NCBI RefSeq assembly: GCF_000264995.1
Contig: NW_006767445.1
Coordinates: 327,255-376,202, forward strand
Length of the DNA: 48,948 nt
DNA from: Punctularia strigosozonata HHB-11173 SS5
Lineage: Eukaryota > Basidiomycota > Agaricomycetes > Corticiales > Punctulariaceae
Reading direction: 5' to 3'
The notes below the pieces were generated by a model. It saw only the letters and a program-made list of their open reading frames with translations. It did not search any database and was not told where the DNA came from. Made by a program: the position numbers and the translations under genes. Of this stretch, positions 22,539 through 33,024 are shown in pieces (position 1 is the stretch's first letter; every line of letters begins with the position of its first letter).

Positions 22539-23341
22539 TAACTCCTGGTGGCTCAGTCGTTGGGTTGAGAGTCAGAGTCAGAGGCGAGCGCAGGCTGCAA
22601 GCGCCCTGGAATCATTAAGCACATGACTTCGTAACTGTAACTAGAGGAAGCCCGCCATTCCACCTTCGCGGAGTCTACATCTATGTACATTGGCGCCTAT
22701 TCCTTTATATTCAATACCAGCGGTACCTAATGACAATCTCAACAGGGTCGGCCGGGAACGTGCGCTCGCTTGCGGTCAAAATTTGTGCAGGGCGCCGCTG
22801 CCAAATTCGAGTGTCGTTCAAGTAGCGGTCGGCTTGATTCGTGAAATTTCGGAGCTGGTCGTTCCGTCCCGGACCAGGCGGGTGCATTTGTGGATCAAAG
22901 AGCTCCTTGAGGCACGCATAGAGCGGGCGAGCCAAGCCCAGGTTCGTGCGGTACGGACCGTTGTCACAGGCCACCGCCTCCAGCGCGGGCATCATGGTGC
23001 TGCAACCGCGACCAGACCAGTACCGCTCGAGGGCGTCGTCCGGGAAGAGTGTGGTCACGAAGCCCATGTGGAACGTCGCCGAGCAATCTGTCATGACCAA
23101 GCGCTGGACGTTGGGAGAGTGGGACAGGAAAGTTTGTACCACATCCAACCGTGCGTGGATGCCAGACAGGCTGAGGTATCGAACAGAGGAGAGCGATATG
23201 TAACGACCAGAAGCGTGCGCATCGTTGCTGACACTCGCATTCACTAGGTGCATAAGGAGAGGTGTTGAATCCACTTCGATCCCGTTGTCGGGGTCAGGAG
23301 ACCGGATGGCGCAGAGTCGAAGGTCCTTCATAGCAGGCGCG
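22539..23341. repeat. right copy of the 803-base duplication
   Basis: Begins directly after the gap with taactcctggtggctcagtc, the same bases as at 21513. It extends into the complete 5' part of the F-box/LRR-like gene, so this is the copy to trust. Confidence 0.9.
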
Positions 23342-23692
23342 GTCGTGTTGGCCAAGGTTTGCAATGCGCCGTCGACGTTGGAATAAACGATCGACAACGT
23401 ATTCATGCGAGGGAGGAAGACCTTCAGCTCGGCCATGTGGTCAGGATGCGACGGCTGAACCTGGTCAAACTCGATGTATTCTAGGTTTGGCGCGTATATG
23501 GAGAGCGCCTTGATTGCCTCCGTCGAAGGTCCCCGCCCCACGCGAAGCGACCTTTGCATTCCTGGAGCCCTTGGGTACACGGACTGGCAAGAAATATTAG
23601 TCCTTTGTGGTGCGCACCGTAGTAACGAACAGCGGACTGACCTGATTTGGTGTGTCAGGGGGAGGTGGACCGGATTCCCATGGAGAAGACAT
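22711..23692 (-). CDS. F-box/LRR-like protein lacking a visible F-box
   Basis: Two-exon gene. Exon 1 starts at an ATG at 23690-23692 and gives MSSPWESGPPPPDTPNQ. A 58-nt intron with donor gtcagt and acceptor ttgccag then joins it to SVYPRAPGMQRSLR and 280 further residues. The long exon has irregular leucine-rich segments (NLEYIEFDQVQPSHPDH, VRYLSLSGIHARLDVV, NVQRLVMTDCSATF), like the C-terminal half of mushroom F-box proteins. I find no F-box before it, so the protein is either a shortened family member or has a further upstream exon that I missed. A partial copy lies left of the assembly gap. The next gene, an F-box protein on the same strand, is about 400 bases upstream. Function beyond possible substrate binding is unknown. 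Confidence 0.65.
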
Positions 23693-24093
23693 TCTTGTAC
23701 CGCCGTCTGCGAGTTGAGATATTATTTCACGGCTAGGCTTGATCTCGCAGTGATAGTGGACGGTGTATATTACACTCGTCTGCTGAGCCTTATATGCCTC
23801 ACCGTGTGGCCCAGCCATACCCCATGGTGGGCTCTCTTGCGCGGTGGGGCCTTGGCCTTGCCAATTGCTGGGTGGGACTTCACGCAAGAATGTATGTGCC
23901 CGTGGATTTTCGCTGCGTCTCAGCGCCGGAGAGCCACGGCGATGTGTGCACTGAGTGGAAGGGTCTTAGCGACAATTTCCCCATTTTCTCACTTACCGTC
24001 GATCAAAACGAATATCTTCCGACGATGTATAGGATACCATTCCTTGTGCCATATGGTACGCACAGCAACCTGACTCGTGGAAAACATGATACT
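23693..24093. other. intergenic, 0.4 kb
   Basis: Short spacer between two minus-strand F-box-type genes. No gene or repeat recognised. Confidence 0.5.
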
Positions 24094-25566
24094 CTACCAC
24101 GAACGACACGACTCATGCCAAGCCCAGTCATTGATATCGGTGGCCGTAGCATATCTCTCTGCCAATTCTTCCCCAGTCATATTGTACCGACGAGGATCTG
24201 CACGGACGAATGACACGTCAACCAGGACCCGCAGCTCATCCACAAATCCAGGAGGGTAATGACCCTGTGGTTCCTCCTTACTGCGGCGGAGAAGCTGTAC
24301 CCGTTGCAAGCAGTTGTTGGCCACCCTGGATGCGACCATATCCAGGAAATGTCCCATCTCGTGAGCGTCCGGATCGAACGCGCAGTCAAAGGTGAGGACC
24401 TGTAACTCCGGACACACCACGAAACCGGTCTTGTAAACATCCAGCAGACGGACCCAGTTGGTGGCCTCACATTCCCATAGCGTGAGATACCGAAGATCTG
24501 GCATGAACAGGAGAACGTTGTTGAAGAGAAGCGGATGGCTATGGGCCCAAAGGCCTTTGATGGTGAGGTTTCGCAGACAGACGTACGGAAGACGACGGCT
24601 GGAGTCGAGGCATCGGCTCAAATGAATTAACGTCGGCGTCCAACCCACGTCTTGTAGCTCTGTCTCAACGTCGATAAGCTGGGAAACGTGCAATGCCTTC
24701 AGCGCCGGTGCTTCGATGGTCCAGAGCACGGCGCTGGTGACGTTCTCTAGGGGAGATTCGACATGAAGGTAGTAGAGTGAATTGAGGACCAAAGACTGCG
24801 CATCCTGTTCTCGAAGCGATCCAAGGGATTCCTTCACACCAGTGAATCCAAGGCTGAGGCAACGAACATTTGGTGACTGCTGGGTAGCGAAGCGAACCAT
24901 CTGTAGAGCTTCCTCGACGCGAATCCCTCCAGGAACTCCCAGGTGCAGAGCAGTGAGTGCATGCATCGGCGCGATCCCATAGCGAGAAAAGCGTTGGTCC
25001 ATGCGCACAACGGACAAGGGCGGGAGAGACATTCTGTCCAAGATCTGGAGTCGCGGACGATCAAGCCACTCGATGTCGCCTGGGTCATCGTACCAACGGG
25101 AGAAGTCCGACATCCACAGCTCGCGAAGGACAGGGAGACGAGCGTCCAACAGGGAGCGCATGATCGCAAGGATGCCCTCATCGCGCCTGGAGAAGACACC
25201 GAAGGTCCTCAATCGATGGAAGTGATTATGTAGCGACGTCATACAGAGAACAACTGCCGCTGCTACATGGTCGCCGGGCGGGGGAGGCAAATCGTCAGGA
25301 TGGCTCAGAGCCACAGTGACGCAGATCGGTCGAGAACGCGATAGTCGAAGCCAGCGGTCCAGGTGCACGACGCAGCTTTGTGAAAGCGTGTTGACATAGA
25401 TGTAGTTCCAGAATTGGGAGTCGCTCTCGATTATATCGTGCCATCGTTTGCAGACTCCAGTTAGGTGATAAACGGGGGATTCAAGAGAGTGGTGATAAAG
25501 AGCGAATATGTTTAGAAGCATTTCTGTTGGAAGAGAGTGGATGGTAGCGCCGACATGAGGCGTCAT
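24094..25566 (-). CDS. F-box protein with LRR-like C-terminal region
   Basis: A single open frame of 490 codons. An F-box lies near residues 8-55: IHSLPTEMLLNIFALYHH, then LTGVCKRWHDII and SQFWNYIYV. It is followed by repeats of hydrophobic/leucine-rich character (LPVLRELWMSDFSRW, APALKALHVSQLIDV, MPDLRYLTLWECEA). It is predicted to be a substrate-recruiting subunit of an SCF ubiquitin ligase; the target is unknown. A likely extra exon upstream (about 25657-25725, reading YEPVNQASERSLAPEDR) has a good acceptor and donor, but joining it at the nearest acceptor puts it out of frame. The true N terminus is therefore uncertain, and I use the ATG of the long frame. Confidence 0.8.
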   Translation of the reverse strand: MTPHVGATIHSLPTEMLLNIFALYHHSLESPVYHLTGVCKRWHDIIESDSQFWNYIYVNTLSQSCVVHLDRWLRLSRSRPICVTVALSHPDDLPPPPGDHVAAAVVLCMTSLHNHFHRLRTFGVFSRRDEGILAIMRSLLDARLPVLRELWMSDFSRWYDDPGDIEWLDRPRLQILDRMSLPPLSVVRMDQRFSRYGIAPMHALTALHLGVPGGIRVEEALQMVRFATQQSPNVRCLSLGFTGVKESLGSLREQDAQSLVLNSLYYLHVESPLENVTSAVLWTIEAPALKALHVSQLIDVETELQDVGWTPTLIHLSRCLDSSRRLPYVCLRNLTIKGLWAHSHPLLFNNVLLFMPDLRYLTLWECEATNWVRLLDVYKTGFVVCPELQVLTFDCAFDPDAHEMGHFLDMVASRVANNCLQRVQLLRRSKEEPQGHYPPGFVDELRVLVDVSFVRADPRRYNMTGEELAERYATATDINDWAWHESCRSW

Positions 25567-26608
25567 CTCCGGGGGGAAGTACTTGTCGTCCCGGATCGCC
25601 GATTCGCGCTCTACAGAACGATGTCAATCCGCTTGACCGCGTTGGAAAGGAGAAAAACCCACCTATCGGCGATCAGCAGCTGACGGTCCTCTGGAGCCAG
25701 GGATCGCTCCGACGCCTGGTTGACCGGCTCGTATCTGCAGTTGATTGAATTTCGATGAGGCGCAACCAACAGACATACATATACTCCAAACCACAATCTT
25801 TTGTCGCATACTGTGGCGACAGCGTCGTTACCTCCTCAATTGTTGGATTCCCGGCATCGCGCTGCAGATCAAGTGGACAAAGGTGTACACATCCTCCAGA
25901 TAACAGGGTCGGCAAGGCAGCGCAAGCGATAGTAGAGCTCATGCGAAGGAGATGCAGAATCGGGCGGACAATGCTGCTGAAAGCTTCATCGCCTTGAACA
26001 CGTTGCGCGACTATGGAGCTCCGGAGGGGTGGCGACGAAACTTCCAGATGGGAAGCCTGTTGGAGATCTTGCGCTCTCTGTTGCAGACGCGGCATTGTCT
26101 GATTGTGAAGGTGGGTGTAGACAACGCCCCGTAACAACGCCGGCGAAGGAGGGGCATGAGTCACGAAATCGTGAGAGAGTAGCAATCGTTACGATGCCCT
26201 CTCTTCGAGGCTCGATCCCGACTGCCATTCCCTGGGCATGCCATGATACACGTCGCATCGTCTCGCACGGGACCATAGAGATTCGCAGGGACAAGGGTGC
26301 ATCGACACTTCGTGGAGGCACTCCTACTCTGACATACCCGAGTCGAGACCATAGTCGTGGTGTCACAAGTGTGCACGAAGAGTGACTCACACCTTTAGTG
26401 TGCTCGACCTCTGGAGGAAGATAACGGAGGCAAATACGGTGCAAGCTCCACGGATATCGACGTGAACATCCGCGAAGGATAGAATACGAGTTCCTATTGT
26501 TCACGTCACGTGAAGAAAAAACAGTCCGTGAACACCAATGAATGGAGTTGTTGCATATGCATCGCTCTCGCGTTGCTAACAGCGCAATTCTGTGACCAAC
26601 CGATGTGA
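25567..26608. other. intergenic with possible 5' exons of the F-box gene
   Basis: 25567-25870 may hold one or two noncoding or out-of-frame exons of the F-box gene just described. 25990-26500 has only overlapping short frames on both strands with no motif. The 3' end of the small secreted protein gene follows. Confidence 0.4.
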
Positions 26609-26972
26609 TTAGGCGGAGCTACTAGTCGGGACCGGAGCGGACTGGGTGTAGGTGACGAACTCCGTCGTCTGCGTCAAGTAGGGTGCGTGTGTCATGGCAG
26701 TGTTCCTGACGCGCGCCATACTGCGATGAACGTCAATTCTGATCGGCGAACAGAAGATTCACGGCGCATAAGTAGAAGACACGTACGTGAACGTGCGGGG
26801 AGTCTGATTAGCGGCGTCAGTGGTGATGGTCGTGTCTGCCTGCGGGTTCTGAAAAGAGTGGAAGCGTTGTCAAACGGACTGAAGCTATGAACGCGGCGGT
26901 AAGGAGACGAACGGGAACCGCGAAGGCAACGACGGCAGAGGACAAGAGGGCCAGAGAAACCTCGAACTGCAT
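26609..26972 (-). CDS. small secreted protein, copy 1 (77 aa)
   Basis: Three exons (26913-26972, 26787-26848, 26609-26720) with donors gttcgt and gtacgt and acceptors ttcag and cgcag. The product has a signal peptide (MQFEVSLALLSSAVVAFAVP; cleavage likely near AFA-VP). The mature part of about 59 residues begins NPQADTTITT and ends SAPVPTSSSA. It has no cysteine, is rich in Thr, Ser, Ala and Pro, and contains the segment HAPYLTQTTE. It resembles no family I know. Exon lengths (60, 62 and 112 nt) and intron phases equal those of the copy at 40345-40702, and 55 of 77 residues are the same. The mature part is the better conserved, which argues that both copies are real genes under selection. The role is unknown. 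A TATA-like box lies about 100 bases upstream. Confidence 0.85.
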
Positions 26973-27690
26973 GCTCTGCAACGAGGATAGTATAAGTAGT
27001 AGCGAACGTCGGTAAGATCTCTGGTCTTGAGGGGGGAGAACTGGGTGGAATGTGAGCGTGTACAGGTTTTTATGGACCCACTTCCAAGCCTGTGTGCCTT
27101 TGCACGGCAGCCGGACGAGAATTGCGCATCCGCGCGACGTGCGCTCAAACTCGCGCCAAAGCTCGGTAGTGATGACGTTTCACCAGGGGCAAGGCTCTGC
27201 GACAACGGGGTTGGCCTGAGGAGGGCCAAAAAGCCGCCTCACCGAAGTCGGCCGGTCGGCGCGACATACGAAGGGCCCGCCGCGCTGATGTCCAACAACG
27301 AAAGATTTCATGATCTAACGTTCTAAGGACGCGAACCATCGTCGTCCCCGCAACGTTACATATCGACCTCTTCCTGGGCTCAGACACGGTGGATGGCGAG
27401 CAGCAAAGTTGCGCGACAAATAAAACCCCGTCAATTCTTTCGCGAGAAATTGGAGAGCTGCTTGTTGGCTGCCCGAGCGTAAGTACGAGACCTGTCTCGT
27501 CGGTCAGAAGCAAGAGGTGGCAGGAGCTCGGAGATCGCATCGTGTGAAAGCTGCGCAAAGCGTTCACGTGGGCGTCGCGCGAATCCTCCCTTCTCTGTGT
27601 TTCACACCAACGGGTTCATTGGTCCTTCAACTGCCTCGCTGTCGACTGGCCTCCTCACAGACACTAGCCTTGACTCCCGAAATATATTGG
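26973..27690. repeat. upstream block of duplicated segment, copy 1
   Basis: Contains patches similar to 40703-41890. Examples are the TATA region (gagcgtgtac...), a tgcctttgcacggcagcc block at about 27092, the gggccaaaaagccgcctc block at about 27219 and the gcctcctcacagacactagcc block at about 27650. The order is the same in both, so the duplication of the small secreted protein gene carried more than 700 bases of upstream DNA. Confidence 0.65.
27068..27074 (-). promoter_or_regulatory. TATA-like box of small secreted protein, copy 1
   Basis: Minus-strand CATAAAA, about 96-102 bases upstream of the ATG. The aligned position in copy 2 has TATAAAG. Confidence 0.5.
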
Positions 27691-27844
27691 TCTCCCGCTA
27701 TATCGGCATTGCACTGAGCCACGCAATCTCATTCCATAAGTACACAGAACATACACCACTTGCATTCGATTAGAAATCCAAGGGGAGTAAAAGACGAGTC
27801 CAATCCATTCGATTCCTTCGCAAAAGTATACCCGGTCAAGATCA

Positions 27845-28888
27845 TCAGATCGGGTTGCCGCTGGCGTCAATCGTCATGGGCGGAATACTGATACTGTCGA
27901 CCTTCCAGGTAATGCCACCATCGGGAGTGTATAGATCCGTGGCAACCACTCCGGCGCCCATTCCAAGCGTTTTGGGGAAGGTGTAGTCGGATGCAGAGAG
28001 TACGATACTCGTGTTCAGGTAGTACTGTGATAGCACGATCAACGTCTGCGCACGAAGCCAAGGACACTGGTTGAGAGCATACCTGGGTGCTCCGGGCGCC
28101 GGTGCACTTTTCTTGGCATTCGGTGCCGGTTCCCCATCCTCCCTGGATCAATGGACCATCGTCTAGCATCAATGCTTGTAAGTTTTCAAATCAAGCGAAG
28201 TGTATAACCATCTCTTACAGCTCACTTGGGTCGATGTCACTGTGCCGTTGATAGTCACGGTTTGGTCCCATGTGATCTTGTCGCTACGCAGCTGCGTACC
28301 CACAAAGTTAGCATTCGTGCAAACGTAGACTAACGACACCGAAACATACCTTGTAATGAATGTGAATCTGATCAGTGGGCTCTACGGGGACATAGGGCCC
28401 TGACCACTGGCTCAAGACGCCGTTGATGTATCTGAGAGCGAGTCAGCCCACCTGCTTGCTGCGAGACACTAGGGAGAACTTACCCAAAGTAGCTCGCCGC
28501 GGAACACCACTGGTTGTTTCGCGCGCCGCAGCTGAATACGAGAATCGTGAAATCGGTATACCCAAGATTGCTGACGTGTACCTACTAAGCTTGCATATTC
28601 TTCGCAGAGTCAGCTCCGGCTTGGATGAGGCCACTGGTGGCGTTGCTGATGCCAGGCCAAAGAAACAGGTAGCTGTGGAAGAGTACGAACATTGCATTTG
28701 CGATCAAGGGCGATCAAAACTTACTCCTCATTATCCGGAGGGGGAGTTCCAGGGATCAGAACTGTGCTCGCTTCGATTATGGACGAAGTCTTGGCGGTGG
28801 GCCCGAGAGAATAGGCAGCTCCCCATGTGTCTGCTTTGACGACAGTCGCCAGTATACCGGAGACGACGAATGCGAGGAGCACCTGCAT
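27845..28888 (-). CDS. secreted protein of unknown function, beta-rich
   Basis: Intron-rich gene. Exon 1 gives a signal peptide (MQVLLAFVVSGILATVVKA) and the mature start DTWGAAYSLGP. After a gtaagt intron comes YLFLWPGISNATSGLIQAG, then exons with NNQWCSAASYFG, INGVLSQWSGPYVP, TVTINGTVTSTQVS and PLIQGGWGTGTECQEKC. The last exon ends ISIPPMTIDASGNPI before the stop at 27845-27847. The Trp-, Gly- and Asn-rich pattern suggests an extracellular beta-sandwich of the concanavalin-A-like kind, as in some fungal wall or polysaccharide-binding proteins, but I cannot name the family. Potential N-glycosylation sites (NAT, NGT) and cysteines fit secretion. A TATATAAG box lies 71 bases upstream. Confidence 0.75.
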
Positions 28889-30629
28889 AATGTACTTGAT
28901 GATTCACGTTATGAATAGGACGAGAAACCTGTCTTGCTACGGACGCCGCTCGTCGATGCTTATATACTTGCTGGACGAGTATACGCTACCGTCATAGGTA
29001 GCGGGTGCATGCGGTAGCGCGTGGTTCGGTTTTGCCGATACCTGGACAGAAGTTGGTACTTTTGATCGGCGTCAATAGTCAGGCGGGCTCACGAAAGCGC
29101 TCGCTTGGGGGCGGCGACGCTCGCAGGATTATCTAAGGTTATTTATAGCAAGACGTTGGCGTTAGTATATACTCATTCGTCTTCGGAAAAGCATCATAAC
29201 GTACTGGGCTGCAACAACATTATGTGAGTTGTAGCCCCCTTGGCGCTAATAAACATCGCAAGGGTCGCCACATCTAATCCAGAATATTATCAGCAATCTC
29301 AGAATCAACAGGCTCAGAGCGACCCATTACTCCCGAAGCTCGAGCATTTCGGCTCCCGGAGCGCCGGGGTCCGACGGCCCATTTCGAAGCAACCAGACAT
29401 CACGTCATCAGGCCCCCAACGACTTGCGTGAAGCCTATCGCCTTCAGAGATGCGACTATAAAGTTGTGAAGGAAGCTTGGGTGGTCAACCTTTAGAACCT
29501 CAAGATGACCTCCCATAACGAGGGGCCACATGATCACCGGGGTTTTGCTGGCGAAGGCCGAGCGGAGCGACATGTGTGAGCTGGTGTTCTCGACAACGAG
29601 TCCGTACTTGATCCGCAAGGGTAAACTGATCATCGACGAGTGCAAAGACACCGCGCCATAACTGGTGGGAACGCTCAGCCCATGCGATATCTTGTTCCGT
29701 ACCGCGTGGCCACCGGTCGTCCTTGATGGCATCCCGAGTCTCGTTGCAAGGAATTGGTGCACCGTTATGAAGCCAACCGTTCGGGGCATGGACAGATGAG
29801 GGAAGATGTCATATACAGAAAGTCAGTATCCGACGCAGAAGGGCGAATTGTATACGGTCGAAGTCGAATCTCGGGCAACCAGTAAGATCGACACACTGAC
29901 CGAGAAGCATCCTCCGTCCTGCGAATATAGCGGCCTGACCTGCGAGGAGTAGGTAACAATGCTCTGGTTACGTCGCGATCGATCCATTCTGCGTCTTCTT
30001 CGGTCCAATGTCTCGGTGGCTGTCTGAGGCTCTGCCTCAGCGTACCAAGTCGTGCTCGACCAAGTAGAAACATTGTGTTCCTCGCGCATGTTATAGTGCA
30101 TGTTATAGACAGCGTGCCGTTACGGATGAGTTCGGCGTAAGTCGTCGTTGCGGTCAAATTGCGCCGTTTTAAATTTTGCATGCAGGATCTGACGTCGACA
30201 TCAATGATTTCACCTGACATAACCTTCTCACGGTAAGTTCGATCAGTTGCGGCCCATTGATATGCCTTTGATGCACCCTGTTTCGCTCAAAGATCATCCT
30301 GCTTACCCCCACATGGATGCCGAATGTCTCAGCTAGTCGCTCTTTCCTCCCCCCCGCCGTTCAGTTGTTGCATCCTGAAGCTCGCAAAGTTCTGCCAAAC
30401 CATCGGCCGAGTTCCACTCTACACATGGCGATATCCCAACATACACCAACACACCATCGACCCGCTTTGAATCCGCCGAGCTCTTGGTGTGCGCGCCCCG
30501 CGATGCACGGCGAGCGCGAGGCGTGGACGTGTTCTCTCCACCTCGGTCACCCGAAGCCGGTCGACCCTGGGTCTCGGTTGGGGAACACAGCCGATTACGT
30601 CGCCGCGCACTTCCGCCGCACCTCTCGTT
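28889..30629. other. intergenic, about 1.7 kb, no confident gene
   Basis: Minus-strand frames of 129 and 151 codons (29400-29789 and 29765-30220) read partly like protein (for example FASKTPVIMWPLVMGG) but share no motif I recognise and could not be spliced into one model. They may be a decayed gene. Both flanks should hold promoters of the divergent secreted-protein genes. Confidence 0.35.
28959..28966 (-). promoter_or_regulatory. TATA box of the secreted beta-rich protein gene
   Basis: Minus-strand TATATAAG, 71 bases upstream of the ATG at 28888. Confidence 0.55.
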
Positions 30630-30635
30630 TATAAG
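30630..30635 (+). promoter_or_regulatory. TATA box of the cysteine-containing secreted protein gene
   Basis: TATAAG about 54 bases upstream of the ATG at 30684. Confidence 0.5.
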
Positions 30636-30683
30636 AGTGATCGCAGCTCGTTGACCTCTTGGCGAAAGCTTCCCCGCGTCAAC

Positions 30684-31515
30684 ATGCTCAGCGTTGTCCG
30701 CATCGTCGCTTTCTGCGTTATCCTCGTCGCGTCCATCAATGGCCTCCCCACCGGTGCGCGTCCGCGCGCCGGCGGATATCCCATCATTCCGGGCGACAAC
30801 GGGTCGTGTGCGAAGATGGGTCAACTGTGCGCCAGCAATATTGGTGATAACTACAACTCGATAGTTGCCGAAGGTGCGTAGTTCCGAGTTATGACCCCAG
30901 GTTTCAAGTCCTTAGTCGGAGTGCAGGAGGAGAGTTCGGAGTGTCAAGTCACTGTTTATTGAGCTCCATGTGCCAGCAAATGTTCTACAACGGCACCGTC
31001 GACGACTGGATCCAAACGTACTTCGGATTCCGCAGTGATGACAGTACGGCATCTGGAAGCTACAGCAGGAAGGCCGCGAAGTTACCCGAGAACGTGAGTT
31101 CGGCCAACCATGCTTCATGGCTTATCCCAGATTGAGCGATATGGGTCTAGCTTTATGCTGCGCTGTTATCTTCGGACGAAACAACAGCTACGCAACAGTC
31201 CTTCATCGATGCTTACAACTCCACCCTGGCCGCAGCAGGCGGTCCCTACCCAGCGTAAGCTCTTCGACTGGCGTACCCTCTCGTTTCACCTACTCATACC
31301 TGGCCAACCTCATCAGCGTCTCTTACGTCTCCGAGATTTGGACTCGTATCTCTGCATGGACCGTCTCCTGCTCATCCTTCGAGGTCTCGTACGACTCACT
31401 CGCAGATTGGGTACGTAAACAATTCGTAGTTTGATATGAGCATACTTATGCAGTCACTGACACCGGCTAATAGTTGCAATTGTCTTCGACCGAACCTGGC
31501 TCAACCACTTGCTGA
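30684..31515 (+). CDS. small secreted cysteine-containing protein (182 aa)
   Basis: Five exons: 30684-30873, 30927-31093, 31199-31254, 31317-31410 and 31474-31515. All join in frame with GT-AG sites. The product has a signal peptide (MLSVVRIVAFCVILVASING), then PTGARPRAGGYPIIPGDNG and a domain with paired cysteines (GSCAKMGQLCAS, SSHCLLSSMCQQMF, TVSCSS), ending in STTC at the stop. Six cysteines lie outside the signal peptide. YNGT and YNST are potential N-glycosylation sites, and two tryptophan-containing segments (VDDWIQTYFGF, SEIWTRISAW) look structural. I do not recognise the family. It may be a wall or apoplastic protein; no catalytic motif is visible. Nearby genes are also secreted, suggesting an extracellular-function cluster rather than an operon. 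Confidence 0.78.
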
Positions 31516-33024
31516 AAGTGCCCCGGTGCTCACGAAAATATAAACGTTCCTATCAGACAGAACATTACTAGTGATGGACTATCAGATACGGTCGCAGACA
31601 CTGAACGACGGCCATTTTACCATAAGAATACTCATACTTCAGCTACTGAGAGATAGTCATCGATCCTGGCCGGACGGCAGGATCCACAACGCCTTGTTAC
31701 AACCTCGAAGTAATGCTAATAACGAAACTTCTCTGCGTCGTGTCCTTGTACGTTAACATCCCCTTCGCCACGTCCTCGGCATTTCCCTCAAGCTCAGTTA
31801 GACAAGCCCCCCGGATGCGTTTTGCTGATAAACGCCAAGTGTTTGAGGTTATTCGAGAATCTCGATAGTCGTTATTCTCTATACCTGAGCTCAAGGACGC
31901 CGCGGTCAGTGGTCACCAAGCGTGGCGAGCGTTCTGCCGGGAAAAGCCGGGCAGCTCTCTTTTCTCTCCATCGACGGCGCTCGCGTTGCGTGCACAAGTC
32001 GCGTTTTCTGCTTGTTTTCTGCACCAAGGAGAGATGGTTACACACTCCGCTGAATACGAACTTTGCTCTCCGTCATCCTCTCGAGCACTAATCTCCCCGC
32101 CCAGTACTCATCAATCTACTTGCTCAGAGATGACTGGTGGACTTCACATTGCAAATGATCACTTATGGGTCACGAATGCCGACACCGCAGGTCAGCAGAC
32201 CACCAACGCACCCACGGATGACCTTCTCGACCCCGCGCCTCCGCAGGGCCATCCCCACAAACCTATATAACGCAGCAGGCCCATCTCCGTCTCCATTCAT
32301 CCTCCTCATGCAGGCGCTCCTCGTCAGCAGGTACGCGGGGGGCACGTATACGAGGCGGAGACGGAGTTCGGGGGCGTCTTGTTCGCGCGCCGTGCAGTGA
32401 TGTTCGCAGCTTTTTTCTACGAAAAGCGTGCGCTGCGTCGCAGATTGACTGTTCCACATCCATACTGCACAATGCTACATATGTCGGTCGACGACCTAAG
32501 GAGGGAAACGAGTGCAACAAGACGCAGCATGGCCATTACGCAATCTCCTCGAACCCAGATTCCACGCACATGGCGCGCCCCGCGTTGTCCCGCACTAACG
32601 CAGGGTCGTGCGCTCTTATAAAAGGAGCCCGACCCGGCGCTCGCACGATCCCCTCAACATCCTCCCAGCCAAGGTACGTCCACTCCTGAACCAGTGGGAC
32701 GCAGGGCGAGTCATAAACTGGGACAGACCGAGCGAAGGGACGCTTCGCAGACGCTGAGATCAATCGATCAACATATATGTGGTCACTCGGTGGATCGCTT
32801 GTCGCTGCGTTCGTCGTACATGACTCATGTGTGCCCCCTCGTGCGCTAGCGCTGTGATCAATCTGCATATGCGTGTACGTGCCCCTGCGAAGTAACTTTA
32901 TTCATCGCGCGACCGCGGTCCCATGCGCCGCCCGCTTCAGTTCACAAGATATACTCATGTCGGTTTGATGTTCACCCCCTCGCTCCTCCGATCTCCTGCT
33001 CGAACATCAGACGCACTGCTTACG
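31516..33024. other. intergenic, 1.5 kb, promoter of the DUF6593 gene
   Basis: 31516-32580 has only short overlapping frames. The 3' part carries a clear TATA box (32617-32623) and then a pyrimidine-rich start region, with a gccaag|gtacgt junction that could be the donor of a 5'-untranslated intron of the DUF6593 gene. Confidence 0.4.
32617..32623 (+). promoter_or_regulatory. TATA box, probable promoter of the DUF6593 gene
   Basis: TATAAAA followed by a G+C- and C-rich leader. It is about 400 bases before the ATG, which requires a 5'-UTR intron; a gtacgt donor lies about 55 bases downstream. Confidence 0.45.

Noticed and set aside
27145-27567. 140-codon minus-strand frame upstream of small secreted protein copy 1
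   Set aside because: The duplicated counterpart near 41.4 kb does not keep the frame, so the conservation is not at protein level.
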